Shown here: piece by piece, positions 48,890 through 61,000 of the stretch
How positions within the stretch are numbered: the stretch's first letter is position 1
Layout: every line of letters begins with the position of its first letter
DNA from: Rhexocercosporidium sp. MPI-PUGE-AT-0058
Taxonomy: Eukaryota > Ascomycota > Leotiomycetes > Helotiales
Direction: 5' to 3'
NCBI GenBank assembly: GCA_020746875.1
Contig: JAGTJL010000017.1
Span: 1,728,095-1,792,094 of the forward strand
Length of the DNA stretch: 64,000 nt
Translations under genes and position numbers: made by a program
Notes under the pieces: generated by a model
The model's database searches: none
The model's input: the letters and a program-made list of their open reading frames with translations, nothing else
What the model was told of the DNA's origin: nothing

Positions 48890-49525
48890 AGTTAATTAAT
48901 TAAAATAATATTTCCGGACTCGAGCCAGCAGTAATTAAGACATTTATATAAGTTCCGCTGAGCAACCTAATTATAAATCCTCTCGCTATAAGTATATTAA
49001 ACTTATCTCTTCCGCGGCCGTCGGGTCTCTTAACTAATCTACCTTTTGCTATTCAGCGGCTTCCTGAATATAAAACTAAATTTATTAAAACTGGAAAGCT
49101 TAGCGCTCGTATAACCAAAGCTCTTAAAGCTATTAAGACCTTGCTTAAGAAAAAGCCCTTAGCTAAGAGTAAGAGTAAAGCTAAAGCTACGACCGAAGAC
49201 GATAAAAACCAGGATAATGACGATAATAAGCCGGAAGAACTTAATACTTCAGATATATCGCTTCCTTTAACCGGTATCGCGGAACCTTATATTATATTCT
49301 TCGTTGCTTTAACCGCAATATCTGGATTCTTAAATTAACGTATTATAAAATAAGCTATTCAGTTATTCTTTAATAATGCTTATCGCCCGGAATATATCTA
49401 TTACAGAATAACAGAATATAATCTTACTAATAATCAGGTCTTAATAAGCTACGTCGGATTACCGGATACAGAAGCTCTTAAAGCTTTCTTCTTTCGTAAA
49501 TATTATTCTATAATTATCTTAACCC
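48890..49525 (+). pseudogene. F5 relic segment 1, lysine- and acid-rich, unknown
   Basis: A + strand frame includes the open run 49141-49338: K-K-K-P-L-A-K-S-K-S-K-A-K-A-T-T-E-D-D-K then N-P/D-rich acid residues and S-L-P-L-T-G-I-A-E-P-Y. Upstream, P-S-G-L-L-T-N-L-P and T-K-F-I-K-T-G-K-L-S-A are in the same frame, and downstream the frame continues past one or two RIP stops to L-P-D-T-E-A-L-K-A-F-F-F-R-K near 49460. I do not recognise the family. The basic-then-acidic low-complexity region is typical of nuclear proteins. Confidence 0.4.
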
Positions 49526-49582
49526 TTATAAATTAAAACTTATCTTATCTTATTAATTCCTTACTTTACCTAATTATTATTC

Positions 49583-49668
49583 TGCAAATAAAAACCTATA
49601 ATCTGGTTAATTTACAGGTTTTTATCTATAAGCTACCCCCTTACCCTCTTCCAGATTTTTATCTGTAA
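49583..49668. repeat. Inverted-pair hairpin, copy 3, with adjacent palindrome
   Basis: Arms TGCAAATAAAAACCTAT (49583) and TTACAGGTTTTTATCTATA (to 49631) form the pair. A further single copy, CCAGATTTTTATCTG (49651-49665), is itself a 5-bp palindrome around TTTT. A related single motif, TTATAAATTAAAACTTAT, lies at 49527. Confidence 0.7.
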
Positions 49669-49689
49669 TTAATACTTCTTATATTAATA

Positions 49690-51265
49690 TTAATATAGCT
49701 CTTTTACTTATCCGCGACGCGTTTATAAATTTCAAGCATATTTACGATTCCAATTACTTAACTTTCGCGCATATTACTAGCGATACCTTAAAGAAAGCGG
49801 CAATTCAAGCGGATAATTTCTATAAAATCCTCCGCAACTTCACTGATAAATAGCGCGTAATTATACTCGGCGATTATATTATATTCCTTTTCTTTATTAT
49901 TAATATTAATAATAATAATACTCCGGCATACCGTATTAAGATCATACTATTCCTTTTATACGTCGTTCGTTATATCCTCGACATAATATTTAAAGTTTTA
50001 TTCGCGTAAGCTCGTTATAAAGAAAATAAGATTATTCCGCATATTAATTTCTCCGTTAAGGATTTCAATTATAAGCTTCTTTTAATTTATACGTACCTTT
50101 ATAATCATACTCAGCGCGGCCGTAAAACTGCTTTTAATATATCTGGAGCCCGAATTACTAGAAATAATCCAGCTCGGATATCCTTTTATATTTACGCTAA
50201 TAATCGTTATCAAATCGTTAATCCGAATATTAGTTAAGTTATAAAAGCGGACTTAAAGACTATTCGCGCTATCGCTTATTTTAAAGAAATTCAATATAAT
50301 ATAATTATCATTAATAAGAGCTTTATTAAGGAAATAATCGATAAGGATAATTTATTTAAATTTAATATCGAAGAGGATAAAGATAATAATAATTCAGATC
50401 AATTCGCCGGTATAATTAGCGAAGAGAAGTCGTATATTATTAACAAAGAAATTAATAATATTTTCAACGTCCTTAAACGCATAAATAATATAATAATTCG
50501 GACCGGTTAATTTAATCTTATAAATAACCTTAAGAACTCTAATCTCTTACCTGAGGCACGAGCTCGTATCTAGGAAGAGTAGCGTCTTAAGCTTATAATC
50601 GCCGAGCAAAAGATATTATTTTTTAAAGTCGCTTTTTATTATTGATTTTAATATTCGGAAGATAAGCGGAACGCTAACCTAGATCTCCTTATTATTATCG
50701 ATTAGAAGATTATCTTTATATTTACTGACGCTTATAATTCTTTTTAATTCTGTAAGAAACGGCAAGTAAAGCGCGAAGAAATAACTCGTATTATAAATAA
50801 TCCGGAGCTACTTATTAAAACGCTCGCTTTTCGGGTAATACGGATCCTTTAGTACTCGAATTAAGTTTTTTAACTGCCGATATTAATAATAAGAACCTTT
50901 CTTCTACTCCGGCTCCGCTTGCGATTATTAAACCCTCGCGAATCCCAGATCTTACTTTAAATCGATTATCGTTATTAATTAAACTTATTATCGATTTTAA
51001 TAATAAGATTCTCTAGGTTTAAGAAGAAGAAGCTTATACTTTTAATACTAATACGGAAAAGCGTGAAATTAGCGACGAAAAACGCGACGCTTTTTAGCTT
51101 CAGATAAAGCTCTTAAGCTCAAGTTCGGGCGATACCCGATTATATGCAGAATCGTGCTCTATCTTAAGAATCGATGTCGATACGCGATACTTTTCTAATA
51201 AAGGCGAGGATACTAAATACTTTAAATTATAATAAGTCGTTAATAAGTTATATTTCCTTTCTTCT
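49690..51265 (+). pseudogene. F5 relic segment 2, unknown family
   Basis: A long + frame with few stops reads, for example, R-D-A-F-I-N-F-K-H-I-Y-D, F-A-H-I-T-S-D-T-L-K-K-A-A-I and F-Y-K-I-L-R-N-F-T-D-K near 49715-49860. It continues with an acidic stretch (I-E-E-D-K-D-N-N-N-S-D near 50370) and N-L-L-P-E-A-R-A-R-I near 50545. At the end a frame reads A-Y-T-F-N-T-N-T-E-K-R-E-I-S-D-E-K-R near 51030-51090. No domain is recognised. It lies between two hairpin clusters. Confidence 0.4.
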
Positions 51266-51267
51266 TT

Positions 51268-51441
51268 AATAAATTAAAACTTATATCTCCGATAACTTTT
51301 ATAAATTAAAACTTATAATATTTCTCGTATCGTATAGGTTTTTATCTGCAGTTTCTTACTTTCTTATTATTTTCTTTCAGATTTTTATTTGCAAACTTTT
51401 ATTCTCCTTTTCTTACTTTCTTTTCAGATTTTTATTTATAT
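51268..51441. repeat. Cluster of five hairpin-arm motifs
   Basis: Two left-type arms (AATTAAAACTTATA at 51268 and 51300) are followed by three right-type arms (TAGGTTTTTATCTGCAG at 51335, CAGATTTTTATTTGCAA at 51379, CAGATTTTTATTTATAT at 51425). It looks like nested or degenerate copies of the same inverted-pair unit. It lies directly after relic segment 2. Confidence 0.6.
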
Positions 51442-51589
51442 ACGCTATTCTTTTTATAATATTATTCACTAACCGCTTTATAAATATTACTAAATACTTG
51501 CTTAAAAGCGTAATTATATCGGCGGTAGTATTAATACTAATATATATAAGTTAAAAAAGACCCTAAAAATACTCATATTAATGCGCAGA

Positions 51590-53195
51590 ACTGCTGAACT
51601 CCAGGTTATCGAAAACCCGATAAGCTAAGTATCTTTATATTCTAATCGCTTCTCCTTTCTTATTATTTCTAATAAGTCGATATTATTAATACTTCTTCCC
51701 CGGAGAATTCACTATTCGACAGTTTTACGGTACTTTAATTAAGATAAGGCGGATCGTGAAAAACTAATACTTAATAGCAATAATACAGACCTGAATAAGT
51801 TCTTAATAACCTCGACTTTTCGAACCTTAAAGTAAATTCTTTTATAAATCAGATTTTAATTTATAATAATTAATTCTCCTTAAACCGGCAAGATATTATT
51901 ATATTACTTACGGTACTCTAGTTCGCCGATTTCTATGCCGTTCGGAATAAAGACTAAAGGTTTCATCTTACTCGAGCTACTTATAAAGAATTAATTACGC
52001 CTTATATAAAGTATTATCAGCCCTATAAGGCAGACGATAATATATTACGCTATTTAAAAATTAAGGCGCGTATTAATAAGCTTAGCTAAGCCGCCGAGCT
52101 CCTAATACTTTTAACGAAGATAATAAATTCGCTTAAAAATAGCCCGCGGAATCTATTATCTTTAATTTTATAATTAATAAATTAATCGTTAATTTATAAT
52201 AAAATTATTTTACTAAGAATCTAAATACTCAAATCGCCGAGTTATTCGACTCTTACGTATCCGCCTTTTTTGTTTATAACTACTACGCTTATAATTACGT
52301 TGTATAAGATATGCGAGCTATTTTAATAGTTATTTAATTCTGCTTAGCGTTTTCTTTAGATTACTTATTTTAAACTCTATTACCGCGACTTTTATAAAAA
52401 GACGTGAACTTGCGGAAGTTTAATATTAATAATATTAACGTTAATTTATTCGCGGATTAAGATAAGGCATTTATTAAAGAATATAAGAAAACGGCAATTA
52501 CTTAAGTTACTTAATCCGATATTTATAAAATAATAATATATATTCTATATTAGCGGCTTATCGTCTAATAATGCAGCTATTCTTTTTTTAATCTTACGGC
52601 AAATCTAATACGCCGAAACATATCGATATTATTACGCTTTATATTAAGAAAAATTAATATAATAATATTATCCCTTATTTAAAATAATTACTTTTACTTA
52701 AATTAGATTATTAATAGAAAAAATATTATAACGAATTACTTATAAAATAATTAAAAGCTAATGAGCCGAACGACCAAATACCGGTCCTACGGCCCCGAAT
52801 GCTCCGGATACTGCGATACGAGCTAATATCCGCTATATCCGCAACTTCCTTATATCTATATTCGACTTCTAAATAAATATAATATATAAAAATATTACTA
52901 ATAAAGCAGAGGCCGTAAAGCGTTCTGGAAGAAGCAATTATAGCTCCAGAATATTACTAATATCGAAGCTGCGAACGACGATTTCGGCGCAACCGCCTTC
53001 TTTAATATATATAAATTAAATAAGCATATGCCCGCGCCTGCTAATCGACTTACTTTTACCTAATAGTAGCCATTTATTCTCCGAAATTAGCTGCTTTATG
53101 CGACGCCTTAACTTAATAATATTTAAATAAGAATTCTAAAATTCTTTTGTTATATATTACTCCTTACGTTAGATTATAAGTTACCTTAATTTATT
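51590..53195 (+). pseudogene. F5 relic segment 3, unknown family
   Basis: The + strand reads protein-like in more than one frame, for example E-L-Q-V-I-E-N-P-I-S near 51595, a run reading D-K-A-D-R-E-K-L near 51745, and Y-A-Y-N-Y-V-V-Q-D-I/M-R near 52280. Frameshifts interrupt it. I cannot assign a family, and I found no helicase or recombinase block in it. Confidence 0.35.
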
Positions 53196-53202
53196 ATTTC
53201 TT

Positions 53203-53253
53203 CAAATAAAAACCTGCTTTATAATTATTTTTTATACAAGTTTTTATCTACAA
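53203..53253. repeat. Inverted-pair hairpin, copy 4
   Basis: Arms CAAATAAAAACCTGC (53203-53217) and ACAAGTTTTTATCTACAA (53236-53253). It lies between relic segments 3 and 4. Confidence 0.7.
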
Positions 53254-53571
53254 ATCTTTATTATCTTTATTAATACTTTCTTTCAGACGTCTATAATAGT
53301 TTTACAAGCTCCTCGGTCTACGTATCTTAATAATTAAAATAAGCTATTATTAAAGCGTACGTATAAGACCTTAAGACGTTAAAGAATAAAAGGTTCGCCT
53401 TACGACGTCCTTATTATATCATAAAGCTAAGAAGTTATAGCCTGAACTTTTATTTAATTATTAGCTTATAATCATCGTCGAGCTATTCGGATCTTTTAAT
53501 TCCTTACTTTAAGCCTTTAAACGAATATTTCGTATTAACTAAAAGCACGCTCAAAAATTGCCTTTTTTATT

Positions 53572-54568
53572 ATGAATAATTACTACGATTAATCTAGCTT
53601 CGCCCGTGCCTTAAAGCGTATTAAGCTTTAATTCGCCGCCGAGGTGAATTTATATTATAATTCCGCCGAGAGAAGTATCGAGATTAACCGTAATATTACT
53701 AAATTCTTAAGTATGCCTTTCAATAAAGTCCGCGCTCGATTAAACGTCTTTATTATTATTAATACTTACGACAAGAAGCGTTATTATATCAATAAACGCT
53801 TAAATAAGGAAAAGAATAATTAATTAAAACTCAGGAAAAAACAAAAGCTTAAGCTAATAAATCTATTAAATCACGCAAGTCCCGGAAGTTTCAAGCGAAG
53901 TCTAATAAGCGTAAAGTATTATAAATTATTACCGACTACAATCCTGAAAATAAGAGTAATAATATTAATTCTTAAGACGAAGAAGACTCGGACTTCGTAT
54001 TTTCGGATATAAACGATACTTTTTCTAAGCTTCTCAAGATCCTTAGTAAAAAGTTCGTAATAGATTTTAATAACGATAGCCCGGATAATATAAACCTTAT
54101 ACGCCCTCGAAGGTTATACGTAACGATATTCTTATAAAACTCGATCTTAAAGATCCGGATATTAACCTTTTTACGCTTTCAAATCCCGCAGCTACAGAGC
54201 TTGCTTCAGCTCCTTATAACTTTATAAATAATCCCGAAGATACTGCTTTAAATATCCTTGAAGAATTAAAAGAAGTCGAGCCAGCTAAAAATTAAGAAAA
54301 CGTCGAATCATTTGCTTATTCTCTTAATCCGGGACTTTTTATTCCTAATCTGTCTGCTTCTAATAATAGCGATAAACCTCCTCGCACTTTAAAGGAGGAA
54401 GATAATAATTAATTACGCAAACGAAAAGCAAGTAATAATATATCTGCTTCGGATTCCGCTATTAATCTGCCGGTATTTAAAAAACCAAAAGTTCAATCTT
54501 TAAATTTAAGCGGTTTTCCTTTTAAAGATATTTTTATAAGTATATTTATCCTTCTTATTACTTTATAA
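53572..54568 (+). pseudogene. F5 relic segment 4, basic and Ser/Pro/Glu-rich, unknown
   Basis: It starts near M-N-N-Y-Y-D-Q-S-S-F-A-R-A-L-K (53572) and, after at least one frameshift, reads an acidic stretch (D-E-E-D-S-D-F-V-F-S-D near 53980), then N-P-E-D-T-A-L-N-I-L-E-E-L, R-K-R-K-A-S-N-N (nuclear-localisation-like, near 54420) and F-K-K-P-K-V-Q-S. It ends with TAA at 54566-54568, five bases before a hairpin. The family is unknown. Confidence 0.4.
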
Positions 54569-54573
54569 TCCTT

Positions 54574-54665
54574 TATAAATAAAAACTGCAAACTATACTC
54601 TTATAAGTTTTTATCTGCAATCCGCTTTCTTACTCTTTTTTAGCACTTAAGTTTTTATTTATAAG
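54574..54665. repeat. Inverted-pair hairpin, copy 5, plus extra arm
   Basis: Arms TATAAATAAAAACTGCAAA (54574-54592) and ATAAGTTTTTATCTGCAA (54603-54620) form the pair, and a third arm AAGTTTTTATTTATAAG is at 54649-54665. It starts immediately after the stop codon of relic segment 4. Confidence 0.7.
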
Positions 54666-55599
54666 TATAGTATTAACTTCTCTTATAAACCCTCGTATTT
54701 AGGCAATATTAAATAACTTAGCTTACGACCCTCGATATATACTCGGAATGCCTTCTGAAAAAGACTTATTATTTATTTCAAGGGTCCGCTATTAACCCCG
54801 CAGAGCGAATTATTTATAATACCCTCGATTTATTAATTAAATCAAAGTTCATTACTTAACGAAAGAATTATTTTCACAGTTTAACTTATTTAAAAAAAAT
54901 AAGGATATTATTAAGAAATTTATTACTTATAAGTTAACTGCTAAAATTAAAAGTAAAAGTAAAGCGTCCCGCGTAATCCTTTCATCAGTCTTCCGTAATT
55001 AATAAGATCTACTTAATTTAAGAAGTAATAAAAGTAGCGGTTTATTTAATTCTCTAATACTTAACTTTAATAATAAAAGAAAAATAATACTTCGGAGATA
55101 TAAAAATATAATTTCCTTTTAAATAAGTTCGTTTTTTTATTTTTTTTTTCGCTAATATTAGCGTTATAAATTTAAATCTGCAACGATAATATTTCCCCGC
55201 TCCTCTCGGCAGTACGTCTTCTAAACTTATTAAACGCGATAATAAAACGAAAGAAAAATAATAGAAAAAACGGTGGTTTTTTCAATTAATCGATGCATGC
55301 ATTCAGCGTTTTATATCATAAGAATTAAGTTCTTTTATCTTTGTCCTTTTTCAAAACTAATTGCACAAAGACTTCTATACCAATAAGTCAAATAATAATA
55401 CTTTCTTTGAATTTACGATTTAATCACACGCTATTAAAGTAAATAATACATAAAATGCATTTATTGCAATAAAATATCCGCTTATAATTCTATCTTATCG
55501 TAACTATTTACTTTTACATATTTTTATCTGCAATAGCCCTTCTTTATTCTTTTTATAATATTTCGGATTAATATATATTTCCCTTCTTTATTCCTCTTA

Positions 55600-55658
55600 T
55601 TGCAGATTAAAACCTACTTCTACCTCTTACGTATTAATTACCAGGTTTTTATTTATAT
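55600..55658. repeat. Inverted-pair hairpin, copy 6
   Basis: Arms TTGCAGATTAAAACCTAC (55600-55617) and CCAGGTTTTTATTTATAT (55641-55658). Confidence 0.65.
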
Positions 55659-57201
55659 TAGCTCTTTTTATTATAAGAATCTATCTCTATTATTCTTTAA
55701 AGTAATATTTGCCAGAGCTGATATTAAAACTTCGTAAGTTAAATTATTTATAAATAAAGATTATAATATTATTATTAATTAAGCTTTCCGAACTTATATT
55801 AAAAGAAATTATTATACTTCTTTAATATTATTTTTATATTCCTTTTCCTCCTTATTATCCTTATCGATTACGATAAGCTTATTAATATTCTTCCTATTCT
55901 TACTCTTTACCGGATCTTATAACCTCGGAACCTTAAGATACGCGACTAAGATTTTCTTCTCCCCTTGCTCGTCTAAATTATATTTCAATTTAATTAAACG
56001 ATTATCGAATATTATATATATAATAATCCACCCCTTCTCGAAAAAGCGTATAAAAGCTAAGCGTAGCTTCACGTCGTTATTATTCTTCATAATACTTCGG
56101 AAGAAATAATAAAAATATTACTTAAATATCCAGATAACCCCGCCCTCGACCTGATATAAGCCGTTCTTTCTAAACTCCTTTACTTCTAATTTCCAAGATA
56201 TCCTAAGAACGAATCCTATATTCGGCATTATTCAATTATTAATCGCTAAGTTATACCTTTATTATTAAATAAAACGTATAATAAGCACTTATTCTCAGTT
56301 AATAATACTTTAAAATATTTATTATTTTTCTATATATAAGTTACTTACGTATTATCGCTAAATCCGATTATATCTTATCTTTTATCGTCTTATATTAACT
56401 AAAGAAATCTAATAATATTATCCTTAAGTTTAATATCTCGGTCAGCTATCGATCGATTCTTTAGCCTGAACTTTAAAAAGAATTAAAAAATAGTATTTTT
56501 CTTAAACCTTTTATTCGTAATTAAGCTAAGAAGTTTAACTTAAAGTATTATATTAATAAAGAATATAATTTATAAGAAGTCTAGCAAACTAATTTCACAG
56601 GTCCTTTAAGAATAATTTACTTATAAAGCTTTTACTTAATTTAAATCTATATATAAGTTTAGCTCTGCAAGATCTAATAACTCTTACTACTGCACTTACC
56701 TAATTATAACTTTTCGAAATATAATTAATAACTTCTGAATACTCTTATAAGCTAAGCTAAGTAATTAGCGTCCGGTATACAAGTTAATCCATACAGCTTA
56801 TAAGCTAAGAAAAGCAATTCACCCCAGTCGCCTCGCTTACTTCTTCACACTCTTTTAAATATCTAATACTACTAAAAACAGCATAATATATATAAAGAAA
56901 TAAGCTTATATTATTAAGTATATAATAAAAAAAGATATAAGTAAAACTCAGATTAAATTAATAATAAAAGCAAAAGAATAAAAAGAATATATTCATTCCT
57001 TAAGCCGTAAAACTAATATAATCAAATAATAGAATTAAAAGACTTTCTTTCCGAATTACGCGTATATTTTTACTTTAATATAATATATTATAATATTTAT
57101 TTTTTATAATCTTATATTAAAGTTTATAATATAAGTTATTATATAATAAATAATTTATATCTTCTTTTATATTACGGTAATTCTATAAATAATTATTATT
57201 C

Positions 57202-57243
57202 TTATAAATAAAAATCTATATTATTCCAGGTTTTTATTTATAA
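57202..57243. repeat. Inverted-pair hairpin, copy 7
   Basis: Arms TTATAAATAAAAATCTAT (57202-57219) and CCAGGTTTTTATTTATAA (57226-57243), separated by only 6 bases. This is the most compact copy. Confidence 0.7.
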
Positions 57244-57534
57244 AAATACTTTTATTCTTTTTCTTCTTTTCTTATAATAAAACTCGTTTAAAAATATCAA
57301 TTGCAATAAATCTTAATTATAGCCTTAAAGCTTGATTTCTGCGACGGAGAACTTTTAAAATATATAAGTAAAATTATTTATTTTTTAAAAAACTTTTAAT
57401 AAATTATACTTTTTATAAGTAGCTTATATATAGTTTCTTTTATAATATTCCGTATTTATTACTTAAATTAAATCCAAGATTAATTTTTCTTTAAAATAAA
57501 GATTTTATTTATATATTCAATTATTATAAATATT

Positions 57535-57611
57535 TTTATAAATAAAAACTTAAAACTAAAATATAATAAACTCTTTTACTCGTAACTTTTATATAGCTTT
57601 TTATTTATAAG
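57535..57611. repeat. Inverted-pair hairpin, copy 8
   Basis: Arms TTATAAATAAAAACTTAA (57535) and AGCTTTTTATTTATAAG (57596-57611). It is more degenerate than the other copies. Confidence 0.5.
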
Positions 57612-57947
57612 AATAATATAAATCTATCTTTTATTATAATAAAAATACACAATTTATTTAATAATTAGAAAAAATTAAAACTTTAAGAAAAAAGAAGAAA
57701 TATAAAAAAAATATAATATTATATAAAATAATTCTCTTAAAAATTATTATAAATTTTAAAAAAAGACTTTAAAATTAAAATCGACTTATGATTATAAAAT
57801 AATATATAACTTAAAGTTATAAAGCTTATGAAGAAAGTTACGGCGAACCCGATTAAAAACGTATTAAATAATATTTAATTTAATAAATAATTTAGAAAAA
57901 CTGAATAATTAGTTAAAAGAAATAATTAATATATAACTTATATAAAG

Positions 57948-57968
57948 CCCGAAGTAACCGACTTCGGG
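57948..57968. repeat. Perfect 8-bp hairpin upstream of F2b
   Basis: Arms CCCGAAGT and ACTTCGGG surround the loop AACCG. It lies 62 bp before the start of F2b, in a less mutated patch, and is not present before F2a. Confidence 0.6.
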
Positions 57969-58029
57969 AAGAGAAGCTAAGCGAACTAGTTTAAGTAGAA
58001 TTTAACTCGATCCAACTTGACCTAATTTT

Positions 58030-61000
58030 ACTTTTAAAAATCCCCGGATTTGCAGCGTAAATCCAGAATCCGTAAGCGAAATAACTTTAAATCAAAAAGA
58101 AAATATAAACCAGTTTATTATAAATCCTATATTATAAATCCAGAATACTCTTAGCGCTAAAAGAATCCTTTTTATAGCTACTAGTAAATAAAAGAAAAAG
58201 ATCCGACTATCGGGAGCTATAAGTAACTCTTTTATTTATTTATCGGCGTAATAAGTACTGCTTTATACGTCTTATAATTATTACTTCCGGCTTAAACGTA
58301 ACGTCTGAGTTCGATACTTAAAGCAGTACTCGTATTACTTGAAAAAGGCGTTATTAAAAGCTCTTATAGAACTATTTAATAACTACGACTTACGAGCGGC
58401 AAAAGCAGAGCCAGCGCGGCTGCCAGCGAAGGCTATCTTAAGGCTAAGGCTCCTCGACGGCTTCCAGTGCCTGACTTACTTAGCTTACTTAATAAAGGAT
58501 TGCAAGGCAATATAATAGCACGTATCGAAAGCTTATTAGCAAAAGCCAGCGTTATATAAGAAGAGCTTTTTATAACGGGAGTATAAGCTTCAGACTTTCT
58601 TTACCGAGAACCGCTAAGTTCGGTATTTTATAATAAAGAAAAGAAAAGCAATTATTAAAAGGAGCTCCGAATGCTCTTTTACAGCTGGCTTAGATTCAAG
58701 GGAAGCAGACTTCTTTACGTAGCTTAACGAGGACGCAGTTATTGCAGATGAGGATATTAAAGCAGAAGCTAATACCGTTCATAGCTTCGGTAATCATAAA
58801 TCTGCTATAATACCGTAGCTTCGACGGACGAGTATTAAAGAATACACGCGAGGCTTAAAGAAGGACGAGATATATACTTCTTTTGCGGTACTAAAGAATA
58901 CCGAGAGCAAGCCCGAGCTGTTCTTAATACTAAAAGTTATAAATAAGATCTTTATAAAAGCGCATAATTAATGCTTCGACGGCCCAAACTGCATACTGAC
59001 TTAGCTACGGCAGCTAGCGCTGAGCCGCTTCCATATTGCCGCTGGCCTAAGGCAGAAGACGCGCGCATTCGACCCGAAGAAGGAATTTAATACGCTTAAA
59101 ACTAACTTCAGTTATTAAAAGCAGTTCTTAATTTATTACTACCGGATAGCTTACCGCGGCAGCTACTTTACTACGGCCGACGATAATTAGCGGACCCCGG
59201 AGAGCTATATTTAACTTATAAATAATCAGGAAAATACGTAAGAAGCGGCTTTTTAAAACGCTATAAAGCAAGACCGGCCTGCGCTAAGAAACGCTATATC
59301 GGACCTTTTAATAGCGCTAATCTACTACGAATTTAAAAGTAATCGGTATAGCTCCCTACTGCTTAGCTTTTGCGTTATATTTAGCGTCAAGTTATATACT
59401 AAATCTTAGAAGAAGCCGGGTAATTATAATAACTGCTTATTTAGCATGATTTAAATTACGCAGTTAATTATTTTTTACGCCAGCGCTTATCTGGAGAAGG
59501 CGGAATTAAATAATACATTTAAGCGCATTAAGCAATATTACGAGAAGTTCTTAAAGCAAGATACCGAGACTCTTATAAGCGAGATCCTCAGCTAGCGCTT
59601 ACTGCTATTTACTATCTCGAAAGAGGTCGTTAAGCCGCATTAAGTATAATAAAATATAAACGAGAAAGTCCTAACTTATTAAGACGTTAATTTGCATATA
59701 AATCACGTGCCGCGGCTCTTACTTTCCGATTTCTAGCAGGCTCAGCATTTATTTTACGACGAGCTGATATTCGGGGCTTAAAACCTCCCGCGAATACGTG
59801 CTTAAGCTTTAAAAGATAACTTAAACGCTAATGCTTTTAGCTAATTCTTTAGCTAATACCGGGAGAATATTAAGCTAATAAAGCCGCTAGCGAAGTCTTT
59901 GCTAACCGTTATTTAAGACTCGAAGCCGTTACGGGACTTGTTCTTAAATATTACTGCGGATAGCGCCAAAGTTTAGCGAGAAAAGGCGATTAAATAATAT
60001 AAAGCTATAGCTAACGAGTTCTTGAAAAGGCTTTTAATCTTAATTTATATAAATTCTGGCTAGCTTTTGCGCGAGAATAAATTATTCTCTGTTACTTAGC
60101 GTAATACCTAGCGGCGGCGAAACGTCTACCTTAAGCATAGGCTAGTTATATTATATATTATATATTATAAAAGTTAATAGCAAACGAGTAAGTTTAAGGA
60201 TAATATCCGGTTCTTACTTATATTTATTAAAGACTTCTTATTAAACTACTTAATAATTATTATCCCGCTTCTTTAAGTCTTCTTCCGCCGGTCTGCCCTG
60301 CATATTATTATCTTTTCGTACTTATAATAGCAAAACGGCAAAGTTTAAGCTAATAACCGGCTCACGCGGTGCATAAAGCAAGCGTATAATCGGGCTAATA
60401 TCCCCCGGTTATATATTATTAACTAGCGGCAGATAATAGTTAATATTATTAAAACTAAGTTTATAATTAATATTAAGTACTTTGAAGTTAACGATAAGGC
60501 TAATAACGAAGATACCGAAGAGATTAAGGCTAATATTCGGATTATAATTAAGTAGCGGAATTATAATACGCGGATTATTAACCGGGCATATGCAAATTAG
60601 TATAATACTAATTTTAAGAACGTATAAGATAGCCTTATCCGTCGGAATCTGTGTGCTTTAATTCTGTGGAAGGACTTATAAGGGCTTAATTAGCTGCTTA
60701 AACTAATTAAGAAAAAGAAGCAAGATAATAAAGATATTAGCAATCCGTAAATATTTAAGAAGATCGCTATAAGGATTTATCGGCTACGAAAGAAGTAATT
60801 AGCTGCGGCTTTATTAAAGAATATAAGAAAGTTATACTTAGATAATACGCTGAAATGGAAATCAGCAGCTTAAAAGCGGGCTATAATTATTATTATATTA
60901 TAAATTAAATAAGTAATAATTATTATAATTATTAGCGAAAGAAAGAGCTTATTATTTATATTACTTTATATCTTTTTTAATATTAAGGTGACGATCTTAG

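Larger units (their letters stand above)
54666..57947. other. AT-rich region, no gene recognised
   Basis: RIPed, with less mutated patches near 55260-55450. Minus-strand protein-like strings occur around 55750-56100, but no domain was identified. The hairpin pairs within it are listed separately, and a single arm lies at 55516. Confidence 0.35.
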
